The notes under the pieces are model-generated. The model was not told the origin of the DNA and searched no databases. It was given only the letters and a program-made list of their open reading frames with translations. Below are positions 35,707-44,152 of a stretch of 64,000 nucleotides of DNA, one piece after another. Within the stretch, counting starts at the first letter, position 1. Each line of letters begins with the position of its first letter. The translations under genes were made by a program, and so were the position numbers. The stretch lies in the NCBI GenBank assembly GCA_049334165.1, contig JBEGHD010000005.1. The stretch is one strand, 5' to 3'. This DNA comes from JBEGHD01 sp049334165 (lineage in GTDB: Bacteria; Bacteroidota; Bacteroidia; Flavobacteriales_D; Sanyastnellaceae).

Positions 35707-37179
35707 ATGGCGGCAAAGCTTACAAGCAGAGAGAAGGATTACTCGAGGTGGTACAACGAATTGGTGTTGACAGCAGACCTGGCTCAGCACTCCGATGTGA
35801 AAGGATGCATGGTGATAAAACCGCATGGCTATGCCTTGTGGGAAAAGATGCGCGATACGTTGGATGTTAAATTCAAAGCAACTGGTCACCAGAACGCTTA
35901 CTTCCCTTTGTTCATCCCAAAATCGTACTTAAGTAAAGAAGCTGCCCACGTTGAAGGGTTTGCGAAAGAATGTGCTGTTGTAACGCACTACAGATTGAAA
36001 GCAGACGATAAGGGTGGTGTTGAAGTCGACCCGGATGCTAAGTTGGAGGAGGAGCTCATAGTTAGACCTACTTCAGAAACAATCATCTGGAACACTTTCA
36101 AATCCTGGGTGCAATCTCATCGTGACCTGCCTTTGAAGATTAATCAATGGGCTAATGTGGTGAGATGGGAAATGCGAACGCGACTTTTTCTTAGGACAGC
36201 TGAATTTCTCTGGCAAGAAGGTCACACAGCACACGCTACCAAAGCAGAGGCGATTGAGGAAACCGAGCTGATCCTCGACCTTTACGCAAAGTTCGCAGAG
36301 GACTACATGGCGATGCCAGTCATTAAGGGTATTAAAACAGAAAGTGAGCGATTTGCTGGTGCTGAAGAAACCTATTGCATTGAGGCCTTGATGCAAGATG
36401 GAAAAGCACTACAGGCGGGTACATCTCACTTCCTTGGGCAGAATTTTGCCAAAGCATTTGACGTAAAATACGCAAGTAAAGAAGGTACTCAGGAACTTGT
36501 GTGGGCTTCTTCATGGGGTGTTTCCACAAGATTAATTGGTGGTTTGATCATGACTCATTCTGATGATCAGGGATTGGTACTTCCTCCGAAATTAGCTCCA
36601 ATTCAGGTGGTAGTTGTTCCTATTTATAAAACTGATGAGCAGCGAGCTGCCGTTGCTGAAAAGGCAGCTGAGCTCGTTTCATCACTTTCAGAGCGAGGGA
36701 TTTCGGTAAAGTTCGATAATGACGACACAAAAAAGCCGGGCTGGAAATTTGCCGAGTATGAAATGAAGGGTGTGCCTGTGAGAATAGCAATTGGACCTCG
36801 TGACCTGGAGAATGGAACAGCGGAAGTAGCACGAAGAGATACAGGCGAAAAGGAATCAGTTTCTTTTGATGCAATAGTAGAGCACAGCGCTCAGCTAATG
36901 GATACTATTCAATCCAGCTTATTTCAGAAAGCGCTAGACTTTAGAGAAAGTCAAACAAGAGAGGCTAATTCCTACAGGGAGTTCAAAGAAATATTAAAGA
37001 AACATGGTGGCTTTGTCAAAGCTCACTGGGACGGGACTGCAGAAACGGAGGAGCGCATCAAGAAGGAAACAAGTGCTACTATCAGATGTATACCTTTGGA
37101 TAACGACACCGAAGAAGGCAAATGCATTTTGACAGGCGAGCCCTCAAAGCGCAGAGTAATCTTCGCAAAAGCATATTAG
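35707..37179 (+). CDS. proS: Prolyl-tRNA synthetase
   Basis: Charges tRNA-Pro. At 490 residues it is the short archaeal/eukaryote-like type without the bacterial editing insert. Class II motifs: motif 2 VVRWEMRTRLFLRTAEFLWQ, the loop EGHTAHATKAEA, and motif 3 GGLIMTHSDDQGLVLPPKLA. An anticodon-binding domain (QVVVVPIYKTDEQRAAV) and a C-terminal domain with CIPLDNDTEEGKCI follow. The next gene starts 1 nt after the stop. Confidence 0.96.
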   Translation: MAAKLTSREKDYSRWYNELVLTADLAQHSDVKGCMVIKPHGYALWEKMRDTLDVKFKATGHQNAYFPLFIPKSYLSKEAAHVEGFAKECAVVTHYRLKADDKGGVEVDPDAKLEEELIVRPTSETIIWNTFKSWVQSHRDLPLKINQWANVVRWEMRTRLFLRTAEFLWQEGHTAHATKAEAIEETELILDLYAKFAEDYMAMPVIKGIKTESERFAGAEETYCIEALMQDGKALQAGTSHFLGQNFAKAFDVKYASKEGTQELVWASSWGVSTRLIGGLIMTHSDDQGLVLPPKLAPIQVVVVPIYKTDEQRAAVAEKAAELVSSLSERGISVKFDNDDTKKPGWKFAEYEMKGVPVRIAIGPRDLENGTAEVARRDTGEKESVSFDAIVEHSAQLMDTIQSSLFQKALDFRESQTREANSYREFKEILKKHGGFVKAHWDGTAETEERIKKETSATIRCIPLDNDTEEGKCILTGEPSKRRVIFAKAY

Positions 37180-37180
37180 T

Positions 37181-37861
37181 ATGGAAAAGGTTCGAAATGA
37201 AATAGTGCAGATCGTAGGCGAAAAGTCTGCCTTAAAGCAGGATGTTTTCGATATTACTAAAGCCTATTTTGCAGAGTTTAAGGAGGTGCTTGCAGAGCTA
37301 ATTCAAGAGCTTCAGGTCAAGTTTGAGTCAGACCCCAGGTTGGAGTTTTACGTTAAAGACAAGGGAGACTTTGAGGCGGAAGTAAAGATTGCTGGAGATA
37401 TTCTCTACTTTAACATGCACACAAATATTTTCAAGTTTGATGGCTCGCATCATTTATGGAGAAGCAGCTATCTCCGCGAAAACGAACTGAGAGGCTTTGT
37501 CGGGACCATTACCGTTTACAACTTTTTGGCAGACAGCATCAAGTATCAGCGCTCCCAGGATCTTGGGTATCTCATAGCTCGAATTTTCATCAATATGGAC
37601 AATCACTTTTTTGTGCAGGGCAAAGGTAAAATGAGCTTTTTGCACAAAGACTTTTTTGAATCAATCTTGGATAAAGATCACATCAAAAGAATTGTTGATG
37701 AGGTAGTTCAGTTCACTCTAGAATTCGACTTGTTTACCCCTCCTTGCAGAAATATTCAGCAAATTTCCGTTGGCCAGATTCAGGAGCGAAGCCAGCAACT
37801 GACGGTGGCTACAGGAAAGCGACTTGGTTTCAAATTCGAGTTCGAAGAAGAAAATGAATAA
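37181..37861 (+). CDS. Conserved protein of unknown function downstream of proS
   Basis: 226 residues, no signal peptide, no membrane helix. An N-terminal helical part (~1-50) is followed by an alpha/beta part with EFYVKDKGDFEAEVKIAGD, FNMHTNIFKFDG and a helix ending RIFINMDNHFFVQ. I see no nuclease, kinase or metal motif. Its start is 1 nt after the proS stop, so it is translated from the proS message. I believe this type recurs in Bacteroidota but cannot name a family. Confidence 0.82.
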   Translation: MEKVRNEIVQIVGEKSALKQDVFDITKAYFAEFKEVLAELIQELQVKFESDPRLEFYVKDKGDFEAEVKIAGDILYFNMHTNIFKFDGSHHLWRSSYLRENELRGFVGTITVYNFLADSIKYQRSQDLGYLIARIFINMDNHFFVQGKGKMSFLHKDFFESILDKDHIKRIVDEVVQFTLEFDLFTPPCRNIQQISVGQIQERSQQLTVATGKRLGFKFEFEEENE

Positions 37862-37876
37862 TTTTTTCAGGAATGT

Positions 37877-37906
37877 TTTGCGGAATGAAATTGCTTGCTA
37901 TATTTG
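37877..37906 (+). promoter_or_regulatory. Promoter of tRNA-Glu
   Basis: TTTG at 37877-37880, an 18-bp spacer, then TATATTTG at 37899-37906: a full match to the Bacteroidota -33/-7 pattern. The predicted start (~37912) leaves about 13 nt before the mature tRNA. The start of this promoter overlaps the end of the upstream gene region only slightly (the stop is at 37861). Confidence 0.75.
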
Positions 37907-37925
37907 CACTCCAATTTTGAACAAT

Positions 37926-37997
37926 GGCCCGTTCGTCTAGGGGTTAGGACGCCAGGTTTTCATCCTGGTAGCAGGGGTTCGAATCCCCTACGGGCTA
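37926..37997 (+). tRNA. tRNA-Glu (UUC)
   Basis: A 72-nt cloverleaf. Acceptor GGCCCGT pairs with ACGGGCT (first pair G-U), followed by discriminator A. The anticodon arm CCAGG-TTTTCAT-CCTGG shows anticodon TTC. The T arm is AGGGG-TTCGAAT-CCCCT. CCA is not encoded, as is usual in this phylum. It has its own promoter upstream and a terminator directly after, so it is a single-gene unit. Confidence 0.95.
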
Positions 37998-38004
37998 CAT
38001 TTAG

Positions 38005-38028
38005 AGGCGCTTTTTAAGCGCCTTTTTT
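38005..38028 (+). terminator. Terminator after tRNA-Glu
   Basis: AGGCGCTT, a 3-nt loop, and AAGCGCCT form an 8-bp stem (38005-38023), followed by a T run. It starts 8 nt after the tRNA. Confidence 0.88.
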
Positions 38029-38184
38029 TATGCCCAAATATTTGAATCTCACCTCGTTCTCCAGAGCAAAAAAATCGCAAACTTTTCACCGAAATTTGCC
38101 GTATAGAATGCTGGATAACCCTTTGATCATACTCAGAAATTCGCACTGTCTGAAAGTATTCGACCTTCGGCTGTTAATTCTTTA

Positions 38185-38247
38185 ATGAAGAAACGCGCTC
38201 TGTTGTGGTCAATCTTCTTAGTTTTAATTTTCAAACCGAACCACTAA
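38185..38247 (+). CDS. Possible 20-residue leader peptide before the SiaB-like gene
   Basis: ATG at 38185 opens a 20-codon frame with two Lys and an Arg, then a hydrophobic run (ALLWSIFLVLIF), ending in TAA at 38245-38247. Only one base separates that stop from the SiaB-like ATG (TAAAATG). It could be translated and help re-start at the kinase gene, or be chance. No ribosome site stands out. Confidence 0.3.
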   Translation: MKKRALLWSIFLVLIFKPNH

Positions 38248-38248
38248 A

Positions 38249-39361
38249 ATGTCTGTTGACTCCGCTACTGCCCATGAGTTCTTTAAAAACTCTCAGGATT
38301 ATGGTCTGTCTTTTACTTACAGAGGTCCATTCTCCGATGATATCACAAACCGTATTTTGGATATTAGTGAGAATACCATTGCGATCAATCAACAGCTTCC
38401 AAAAATCAACAGAAAGGTATCCTTTCTTTTAGTTGAGTGTTTTCAAAACATTGTAAGGCATGGTGAGCATGCCACTAAAGAGTCATTGCAAAAGAAAGAC
38501 GATGGTGTCTTTAGCCTTAAAAATCTCGGAACAGCCTATTTGATCAATTCAGTTAATCTGGTGAAAGAGGACCAGGTGGAGGATCTTAAGCAAACGGTGG
38601 AATCCATAAACAACAAAGACAAGGACCAGCTTAAAGCACTGTACAAAGAGCGTCTGGAGCAAAACTCTCTAAGTGAGAAAGGAGGCGCGGGATTAGGTTT
38701 GATCGAATTAGCCAGAAAGTCAGGCCAAAAAATCCTTTATGAAATAGAACCTTGTGGAGGTGACCTCTACTATTTTCATCAACAGATTTTACTTCTAAAC
38801 GCTGCTGACGATCAGCCAGATAACTACAATCATATCAACACGCTTCGAGAGAAGTACAGAATGATGGAGCGTAGCGATGTAATTTTGGAATACAAGGGCG
38901 ATTTCTCTCAAAAGTCGGTTTTGCCGATAATCAATATCATAGAAAGTACTTTTGCTTCTGATGCGGGTAGTGTCCGTGTTTTAAAACGACTCATTCATAT
39001 TCTCGTTGAAGTTCTGCAAAATGTTTCTAAACATGCACTGGAGCAGGATGGGTCCAGAGAAGGTATTTTCATGATTGGTAAAAATGAAAAGGGTGTGTTT
39101 CTTCAGGCTGGAAATAAGCTGGATAACAGCAAGCAAAAGGAGCTGAAAGAAAAACTTCTTCAACTCAGAGAGATGAATCAGGAAGAGCTCAAGCAAGCTC
39201 ACATGAAAAGAATAAAGGAAAGTTTAAATTTGACCGATAAAACTAACTCAGGTCTTGGTTTGATGGAAATCGCTAAAGCCAGTTCCGAGAAAATCAGATT
39301 TCAATTTGAGGAGATTGACAAGAACCAGTCCTTTTTCTCGATGCATATAACGGTACAATAA
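38249..39361 (+). CDS. Tandem SiaB-family (DUF6272-like) protein kinase
   Basis: 370 residues made of two homologous GHKL-type ATPase halves (~1-185 and ~195-370). Half 1 has an N-box VECFQNIVRHG (E63, N67) and G-box GGAGLGLIELARKS (145-158). Half 2 has VEVLQNVSKHA (E254, N258) and NSGLGLMEIAKAS (333-345). SiaB of Pseudomonas phosphorylates the small protein SiaC, and a SiaC-like protein is encoded 7 nt downstream. Single-domain SiaB is the described form; here both halves keep ATP-binding motifs. Cytosolic, no membrane segment. Kinase activity is inferred. Confidence 0.85.
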   Translation: MSVDSATAHEFFKNSQDYGLSFTYRGPFSDDITNRILDISENTIAINQQLPKINRKVSFLLVECFQNIVRHGEHATKESLQKKDDGVFSLKNLGTAYLINSVNLVKEDQVEDLKQTVESINNKDKDQLKALYKERLEQNSLSEKGGAGLGLIELARKSGQKILYEIEPCGGDLYYFHQQILLLNAADDQPDNYNHINTLREKYRMMERSDVILEYKGDFSQKSVLPIINIIESTFASDAGSVRVLKRLIHILVEVLQNVSKHALEQDGSREGIFMIGKNEKGVFLQAGNKLDNSKQKELKEKLLQLREMNQEELKQAHMKRIKESLNLTDKTNSGLGLMEIAKASSEKIRFQFEEIDKNQSFFSMHITVQ

Positions 39362-39368
39362 TTTAAGC

Positions 39369-39752
39369 ATGGATCAGGAACCACTAATTCTCGAACAAAC
39401 AGAAGATACTCCTGAAGTACGTCTGGATCCTCAAGCCGGTGTATTCTGTGTCAGAGGCCGATCACTTCCAGAAAATTCGTACCAGTTTTACAAGGACGTC
39501 ATCAGTTGGATGGAGCAATTTCTCGCTTCAGGTTCAAAAGATAAAGTAAGCTTCTTAATCAACCTCGATTACTTCAATTCGTCTTCAGGTAGGTATTTGC
39601 TAGAGCTTTTTTCAATTCTCGAAAAGTCCTCAAAGAACGGTACAGATGTCGAGATAATCTGGGAGGTGGATTCCGAAGATGAGCTAATGCTCGAGAAGGG
39701 TGAAGAGTATCGGGAATTACTTTCTGTTCCTGTGAAAATCCAAGAGATCTAA
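39369..39752 (+). CDS. SiaC-like (DUF1987) phosphoprotein
   Basis: 127 residues. The family front (TEDTPEVRLDPQAGVFCVRG, then RSLPENSYQFYKDVISWMEQF) and core FLINLDYFNSSSGRYLLELF are clear. In Pseudomonas, SiaC is phosphorylated on a Thr in the matching position and, unphosphorylated, activates a diguanylate cyclase. Here the candidate acceptors are Ser71-Ser73. No diguanylate cyclase is encoded nearby, so the downstream target is unknown. It starts 7 nt after the SiaB-like gene and is surely co-transcribed. Confidence 0.85.
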   Translation: MDQEPLILEQTEDTPEVRLDPQAGVFCVRGRSLPENSYQFYKDVISWMEQFLASGSKDKVSFLINLDYFNSSSGRYLLELFSILEKSSKNGTDVEIIWEVDSEDELMLEKGEEYRELLSVPVKIQEI

Positions 39753-39851
39753 ACACGACTCAGTCTTTACTTTTCCAGTGGGAAGTTCTTTTGCCTCTGA
39801 CTGCAGCTTCAGTTTCTGAAAAACAAATTCTTGCTGTTTATAGTAGCCAGT

Positions 39852-41807
39852 CTAATCGAGTCTGGTCCCGATCAGCAAAATATCATCGAGTTGAGGTGTT
39901 GCACCCCTCCATTCTGTGAGATATTCGTCTAATCGATCTTTAGCTCCATCCGGAGAAAGTTCAGAAATTTCCAGCAACAAGTTTTTGAAACGTTTCTTAT
40001 TGAGCTTCTTGTTATTTTCTCCGCCAAACTGGTCAATGTAACCATCGGTGTAAAGGAATAGCTTGTCGCCAGGGTTGTAGTCCAACGTCTTACTCGTAAA
40101 GTTCGAATCTCCATACAATCTGCCACCAATCGAAAGACAGTCGGCTTTTACTTCTGTAATGTCCGATCCATTCACCAGCATCATGGAGTTGTGAGCACCG
40201 GCAAATTCAATTTTCTTGTTGTTGGGGTCAATGATGCAAATGCTCATGTCCATCCCGTCCTGTGCGTTTTCCTCATCGTTATTCTGATGCAAAGAACTCA
40301 CGATTTCTGTGTGCAGGACATTGAGCATTTCTGAAGGCTCTGTGATTTGCAACTCATTAATCACCTTGTTGAGTTTTGAGTTTGCAATGAGCGACATGAA
40401 AGCCCCTGGAACTCCGTGTCCTGTGCAATCTATTGCAGCCATGATTATTTTTTCTTCCTGCTTACTAAACCAGTAAAAGTCTCCGCTCACAATGTCTTTC
40501 GGTTTGAAGAACACGAATGACGAAGGGAGTATTCTCCGAATCTCTTTCTCCGGAATGAGAATTGAATTCTGGATCTTTTTAGCGTAGTTGATGCTTGAGA
40601 TGATCTTGTGGCGCTGCTCTTTGATTTCTTCATTCTGAAGATTGAGCAGTTTGTTTGATTTCTTCTGTTTGAGTAAAAAAGAAATAGACAAAAGGGCAAC
40701 AATCAGAATTGCGGCAATCACGATTGCAAAGATGATGTTGCGCATCTCTTCGGCAGCTTTGCGCTCAGCCATGAGCCTTTTGTTTTCCGCGAGCTCCTTG
40801 TCTTTCTTGGCAGTTTGATATTTGGCATTCAGCTCGTTTATCTGTTCTGCATTATTCACCTTGTTGAGGCTGTCTTTGAGTTCGATAAATCGCTGCTGGC
40901 TGATGTAAGCCGCATCGTAATTACCCTGGGCAGCCAGTAGCTTTGCGTTGAGCTCGTAGTATTTTTGAGCCATCTCCCAGTAGTGGTTCTTGCCAGCTAT
41001 CTCAATTCCTCTTTCCAGATTTTTCTCTGCTTCTCCGTATTTACCAAGCTTTATTTGAATATCGGCCAGCGATAGGACAATGTCGTTTTCATGGGCCAGG
41101 TCGTTTTCGCGAATGCCATTGATGAGTGTCTTTTTGAAGTAGAACTCAGCGCTGTCGAGCTTATCCTGCTGATAGAAAATTTCTGCACGAAGATCGTGGG
41201 CTGGAGAGATCTCAGGATGAATAGCACGCAAGGTGACGAGAGTGTCGATGTACATCATCGCAGTATCATAAGATGCCACGTCAGCGTAATTGGAAGAGAT
41301 GTTGTAAAGTGCCGTTCCTTTGCCATCGAAATTATCGAGGCTATCGTAAATCTCATAAGAGGCGATGTACTGCTCGATCGCCTTGCGATGACGCTCGAGC
41401 TTGTTGTAGATAACGCCAATATTATTTGTTGTTTGAGCAGCTCCAAGAAGTATTCCTGCTTTCTGAAAGAGGGACTCAGCAGCCTGAAAGTTTTCCAGGC
41501 CTTTAAGGTTGTCGCCCTCGAGCACACTTTGAATGCCATAGTAATTGTAGCATTTTGCAGATCCTTCGATAAACTCGGCTTCTTCTGATATATCAAAAGC
41601 GCGGTCCACAAAATACAACGCGCTGTCCGGGCTGTTGAAGATAAGTGCTTCTGCAGCTTCTAGCAACGCGAATACCTTAACAGAATCTATCTCAGCTGTA
41701 TCCGCAACTGCCAGCAAGCTGTCCTGATTCACCTTTTGGCTGAAAGCCGAAGTCGAAATCAGTGCCAGAGCAAAGACAAATAATGATTTGCGTAATAGGT
41801 AAGGCAT
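39852..41807 (-). CDS. TPR sensor with cytosolic SpoIIE/PP2C phosphatase domain
   Basis: 651 residues. A signal peptide (ending SAFSQ) is followed by a periplasmic TPR array (~35-320), one membrane helix (~340-362, NIIFAIVIAAILIVALLSIS), a short coiled coil, and a SpoIIE-type PP2C domain (~425-651). The metal-site motifs are VSGDFYWFS, AAIDCTGHGVPGAFMS and LYTDGYIDQFGG, all with their Asp residues. It converges on the SiaB/SiaC-like pair 99 nt away. SiaA, the SiaC phosphatase, is also a membrane PP2C, so this is the natural partner, by inference. The sensed signal is unknown. Confidence 0.9.
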   Translation of the reverse strand: MPYLLRKSLFVFALALISTSAFSQKVNQDSLLAVADTAEIDSVKVFALLEAAEALIFNSPDSALYFVDRAFDISEEAEFIEGSAKCYNYYGIQSVLEGDNLKGLENFQAAESLFQKAGILLGAAQTTNNIGVIYNKLERHRKAIEQYIASYEIYDSLDNFDGKGTALYNISSNYADVASYDTAMMYIDTLVTLRAIHPEISPAHDLRAEIFYQQDKLDSAEFYFKKTLINGIRENDLAHENDIVLSLADIQIKLGKYGEAEKNLERGIEIAGKNHYWEMAQKYYELNAKLLAAQGNYDAAYISQQRFIELKDSLNKVNNAEQINELNAKYQTAKKDKELAENKRLMAERKAAEEMRNIIFAIVIAAILIVALLSISFLLKQKKSNKLLNLQNEEIKEQRHKIISSINYAKKIQNSILIPEKEIRRILPSSFVFFKPKDIVSGDFYWFSKQEEKIIMAAIDCTGHGVPGAFMSLIANSKLNKVINELQITEPSEMLNVLHTEIVSSLHQNNDEENAQDGMDMSICIIDPNNKKIEFAGAHNSMMLVNGSDITEVKADCLSIGGRLYGDSNFTSKTLDYNPGDKLFLYTDGYIDQFGGENNKKLNKKRFKNLLLEISELSPDGAKDRLDEYLTEWRGATPQLDDILLIGTRLD

Positions 41808-41899
41808 GTGTTTTTTAGGGTGTATGCGAGTTTATCACTACTGTTTACTGACTTGACTCTTAAAAGTTTCCATTAAACCACCTAAATTTGCCCTCACGC

Positions 41900-41929
41900 T
41901 TTGAAGATCTTCGGAAATTATTATATTTG
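41900..41929 (+). promoter_or_regulatory. Promoter of rpsT
   Basis: TTTG at 41900-41903, 18-bp spacer, TATATTTG at 41922-41929. It is the same spacing and -7 sequence as the tRNA-Glu promoter. Predicted start ~41935, leader ~27 nt containing AAAAAGGTAAGA. Confidence 0.75.
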
Positions 41930-41961
41930 CAGCCTCAATTTTGGAAATAAAAAGGTAAGAA

Positions 41962-42213
41962 ATGGCCAATCACAAATCAGCTCTTAAGAGAATTCGCTCA
42001 TCTGAGAAACGCAGAGAGAGAAATAAATACTATTACAAAACAGCCAGAAATGCTGCACGTAAATTGCGTGAGTTGACTGATAAGAAGCAGGCTGAAGAGC
42101 AAATGCCAGAAGTTTTTTCTATGCTAGACAAATTGGCTAAGAAAAACGTCATTCACCGCAATAAAGCTGCTAACCTAAAGTCGAAGATCGCAAAGCACGT
42201 TAACGAGCTGTAA
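41962..42213 (+). CDS. rpsT: 30S ribosomal protein S20
   Basis: 83 residues, very basic, all-helical. MANHKSALKRIRSSEKRRER is the standard S20 start, and VIHRNKAANLKSKIAKHVN the standard end. It binds 16S rRNA early in small-subunit assembly. Single-gene unit: its own promoter upstream and a hairpin terminator ~25 nt after the stop. Confidence 0.97.
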   Translation: MANHKSALKRIRSSEKRRERNKYYYKTARNAARKLRELTDKKQAEEQMPEVFSMLDKLAKKNVIHRNKAANLKSKIAKHVNEL

Positions 42214-42237
42214 ACCCGATCTTTAAAAAGATATTTC

Positions 42238-42270
42238 AAAAGCCTTCCTCTCAGGGGAAGGCTTTTTTTA
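42238..42270 (+). terminator. Terminator after rpsT
   Basis: AAAGCCTTCC pairs with GGAAGGCTTT across a 7-nt loop, followed by further T residues. Confidence 0.88.
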
Positions 42271-42286
42271 TGGTATATTGTGGCTC

Positions 42287-42991
42287 ATGAAGCCTTATAC
42301 TAAAACCACAACCAATGCCATTTCTACCTGGGCAGAAGAAGATCGTCCCAGAGAAAAACTCATGCTCAAAGGCAAGCCCGCACTGAGTGACGCAGAGCTA
42401 ATTGCCATCCTAATCGGCTCGGGAAATTCCAGTGAAAGTGCAGTTGAGCTTTCGCGGAGAATCCTGAAATCCACCAAGAACAATCTGGATGAACTCGGGA
42501 AGCTCACGGTGAACGATCTTTGCCATTTCAAAGGAGTTGGAGAAGCCAAAGCCATTTCTATCATTGCGGCTCTGGAGCTTGGGCGCAGACGCAGATCGGC
42601 AATAGCTCAAAGACGACAGAAAATCGAAAGTAGTAAAGATGTCTACGAAATATTTCACGGGCTTCTGGAAGATCTCCCACACGAAGAGTTTTGGGTTTTG
42701 CTGCTCAACAGGGCCAACAAGATAATAGCAAAAAGGATGATCAGCAGAGGCGGGATAAGCGGAACAGTAGCAGATCCAAAACTGATTTATTCAGCTGCTC
42801 TCGACACCAAAGCATCTTCATTAATTTTGGTTCACAATCACCCGTCCGGAAACATCAAACCGAGTGATGCGGATAAAGCACTGACGCGGAAATTGAAAAG
42901 CGCTGGCGAATTTTTAGATTTGCCGGTGTTAGACCATCTAATAGTCACCGGCTCCGGCTTTTTCAGTTTTGCCGATGAAGGGCTGATTTGA
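42287..42991 (+). CDS. radC: RadC family JAB-domain protein
   Basis: 234 residues from the ATG at 42287 (a TTG three codons earlier is less likely). N-terminal helix-hairpin-helix part (LCHFKGVGEAKAISIIAALE), then the MPN/JAMM domain with the metal motif LVHNHPSGNIKPSDADK. Despite the name, a repair role for RadC is not well supported. Gap to wecB is 9 nt and from there to the deacetylase 3 nt, so the three form one unit. Confidence 0.93.
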   Translation: MKPYTKTTTNAISTWAEEDRPREKLMLKGKPALSDAELIAILIGSGNSSESAVELSRRILKSTKNNLDELGKLTVNDLCHFKGVGEAKAISIIAALELGRRRRSAIAQRRQKIESSKDVYEIFHGLLEDLPHEEFWVLLLNRANKIIAKRMISRGGISGTVADPKLIYSAALDTKASSLILVHNHPSGNIKPSDADKALTRKLKSAGEFLDLPVLDHLIVTGSGFFSFADEGLI

Positions 42992-43000
42992 ATCTAAAGC

Positions 43001-44149
43001 ATGAAGAAAATTCTCACTGTAATTGGGGCGAGGCCTCAAATCATTAAAGCTGCGGCCATCAGCAGGGCAATAAAAAGTCACTTTTCCAACGAGCTTGAGG
43101 AAGTGATTTTGCACACCGGACAACACTACGATCAAAACATGTCACAGGTGTTTTTTGAAGAGCTCCAAATCCCACCGGCCGACATTCAACTTAGCGTTGG
43201 CTCTGGCAAGCACGGGGAGCAGACAGCCAAAATGATTGCTGGAATTGAGAAGGAATTGCTCGAACACAGTCCTTCGGCAGTTTTACTTTACGGAGACACA
43301 AACTCCACTCTGGCTGGAGCTATCGCGGCTTCCAAACTTCACATTCCTGTGGTGCATGTAGAAGCTGGTCTTCGCTCGTTTAATAAATCGATGCCCGAAG
43401 AAATCAATCGAATAATGTGCGATCACGTGAGTACACTTCTTTTTTCACCCACCAGACAAGGACTGAATAATCTGTTGAACGAAGGTTTTCAGGAAGACGC
43501 AAAAGAGCCATACAACATCGATAATCCCAGGATTTACCACAGCGGAGATGTGATGTATGACAACAGTCTTTTCTTTTCTAAATTGGCAGACGATCGTTCA
43601 GAAGTGCTGAAAGATCTGGGTGACGGAGTTGAGGGCTTTATACTGGCTACAGTTCACCGAGACCACAATACCGATGATCCCGCCAGACTTACAAGTATTT
43701 TTGAAGCTTTCATTGAAGTATCGGAGAAAAGCGATTTGAAGATCGTCTTGCCCCTTCACCCGAGGACCCGAAAAATGCTCCCTCAAAATTTATCTAAAGA
43801 GTTGCTTTCGAAAATAGAGTCTGGAGATTATGTGAAAATGATTCCTCCTGTTTCATTTCTCGATATGGTGATGCTGGAGAAAAAAGCCAGATTGATTATC
43901 ACAGACTCTGGAGGAGTGCAGAAAGAGGCTTATTTCTTTAAAAAAGGCTGCGTGATTCTCAGGCCACAAACTGAGTGGGTTGAGCTGGTAGAACAAGGCG
44001 CTGCAGTAATTGCCGATGCCGATAAAAGAGTAATTGTCGAACGATCACTTGAGTTTCTTAAAGAGTCGGAGAGAGATTTTCCAGAGATTTTTGGAGACGG
44101 GCACGCTGCGGAATTTATTTGTAGAGAAATGATCGACCATTTAAGTTAG
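43001..44149 (+). CDS. wecB: UDP-N-acetylglucosamine 2-epimerase (non-hydrolysing)
   Basis: Interconverts UDP-GlcNAc and UDP-ManNAc for surface polysaccharide. 382 residues, GT-B fold. Motifs: IGARPQIIKAAAISRAI, LHTGQHYDQNMS, VHVEAGLRSFNKSMPEEINR, and TDSGGVQKEAYFFKKGCV near the end. All typical of the non-hydrolysing type. A polysaccharide deacetylase starts 3 nt downstream; no further glycan cluster is present here. Confidence 0.94.
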   Translation: MKKILTVIGARPQIIKAAAISRAIKSHFSNELEEVILHTGQHYDQNMSQVFFEELQIPPADIQLSVGSGKHGEQTAKMIAGIEKELLEHSPSAVLLYGDTNSTLAGAIAASKLHIPVVHVEAGLRSFNKSMPEEINRIMCDHVSTLLFSPTRQGLNNLLNEGFQEDAKEPYNIDNPRIYHSGDVMYDNSLFFSKLADDRSEVLKDLGDGVEGFILATVHRDHNTDDPARLTSIFEAFIEVSEKSDLKIVLPLHPRTRKMLPQNLSKELLSKIESGDYVKMIPPVSFLDMVMLEKKARLIITDSGGVQKEAYFFKKGCVILRPQTEWVELVEQGAAVIADADKRVIVERSLEFLKESERDFPEIFGDGHAAEFICREMIDHLS

Positions 44150-44152
44150 CGT

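Noticed and set aside
35584..35889. Upstream extension of the low-complexity lipoprotein
   Set aside because: It crosses the proS start, has no signal peptide at its front, and the lipobox needs the start at 35583.
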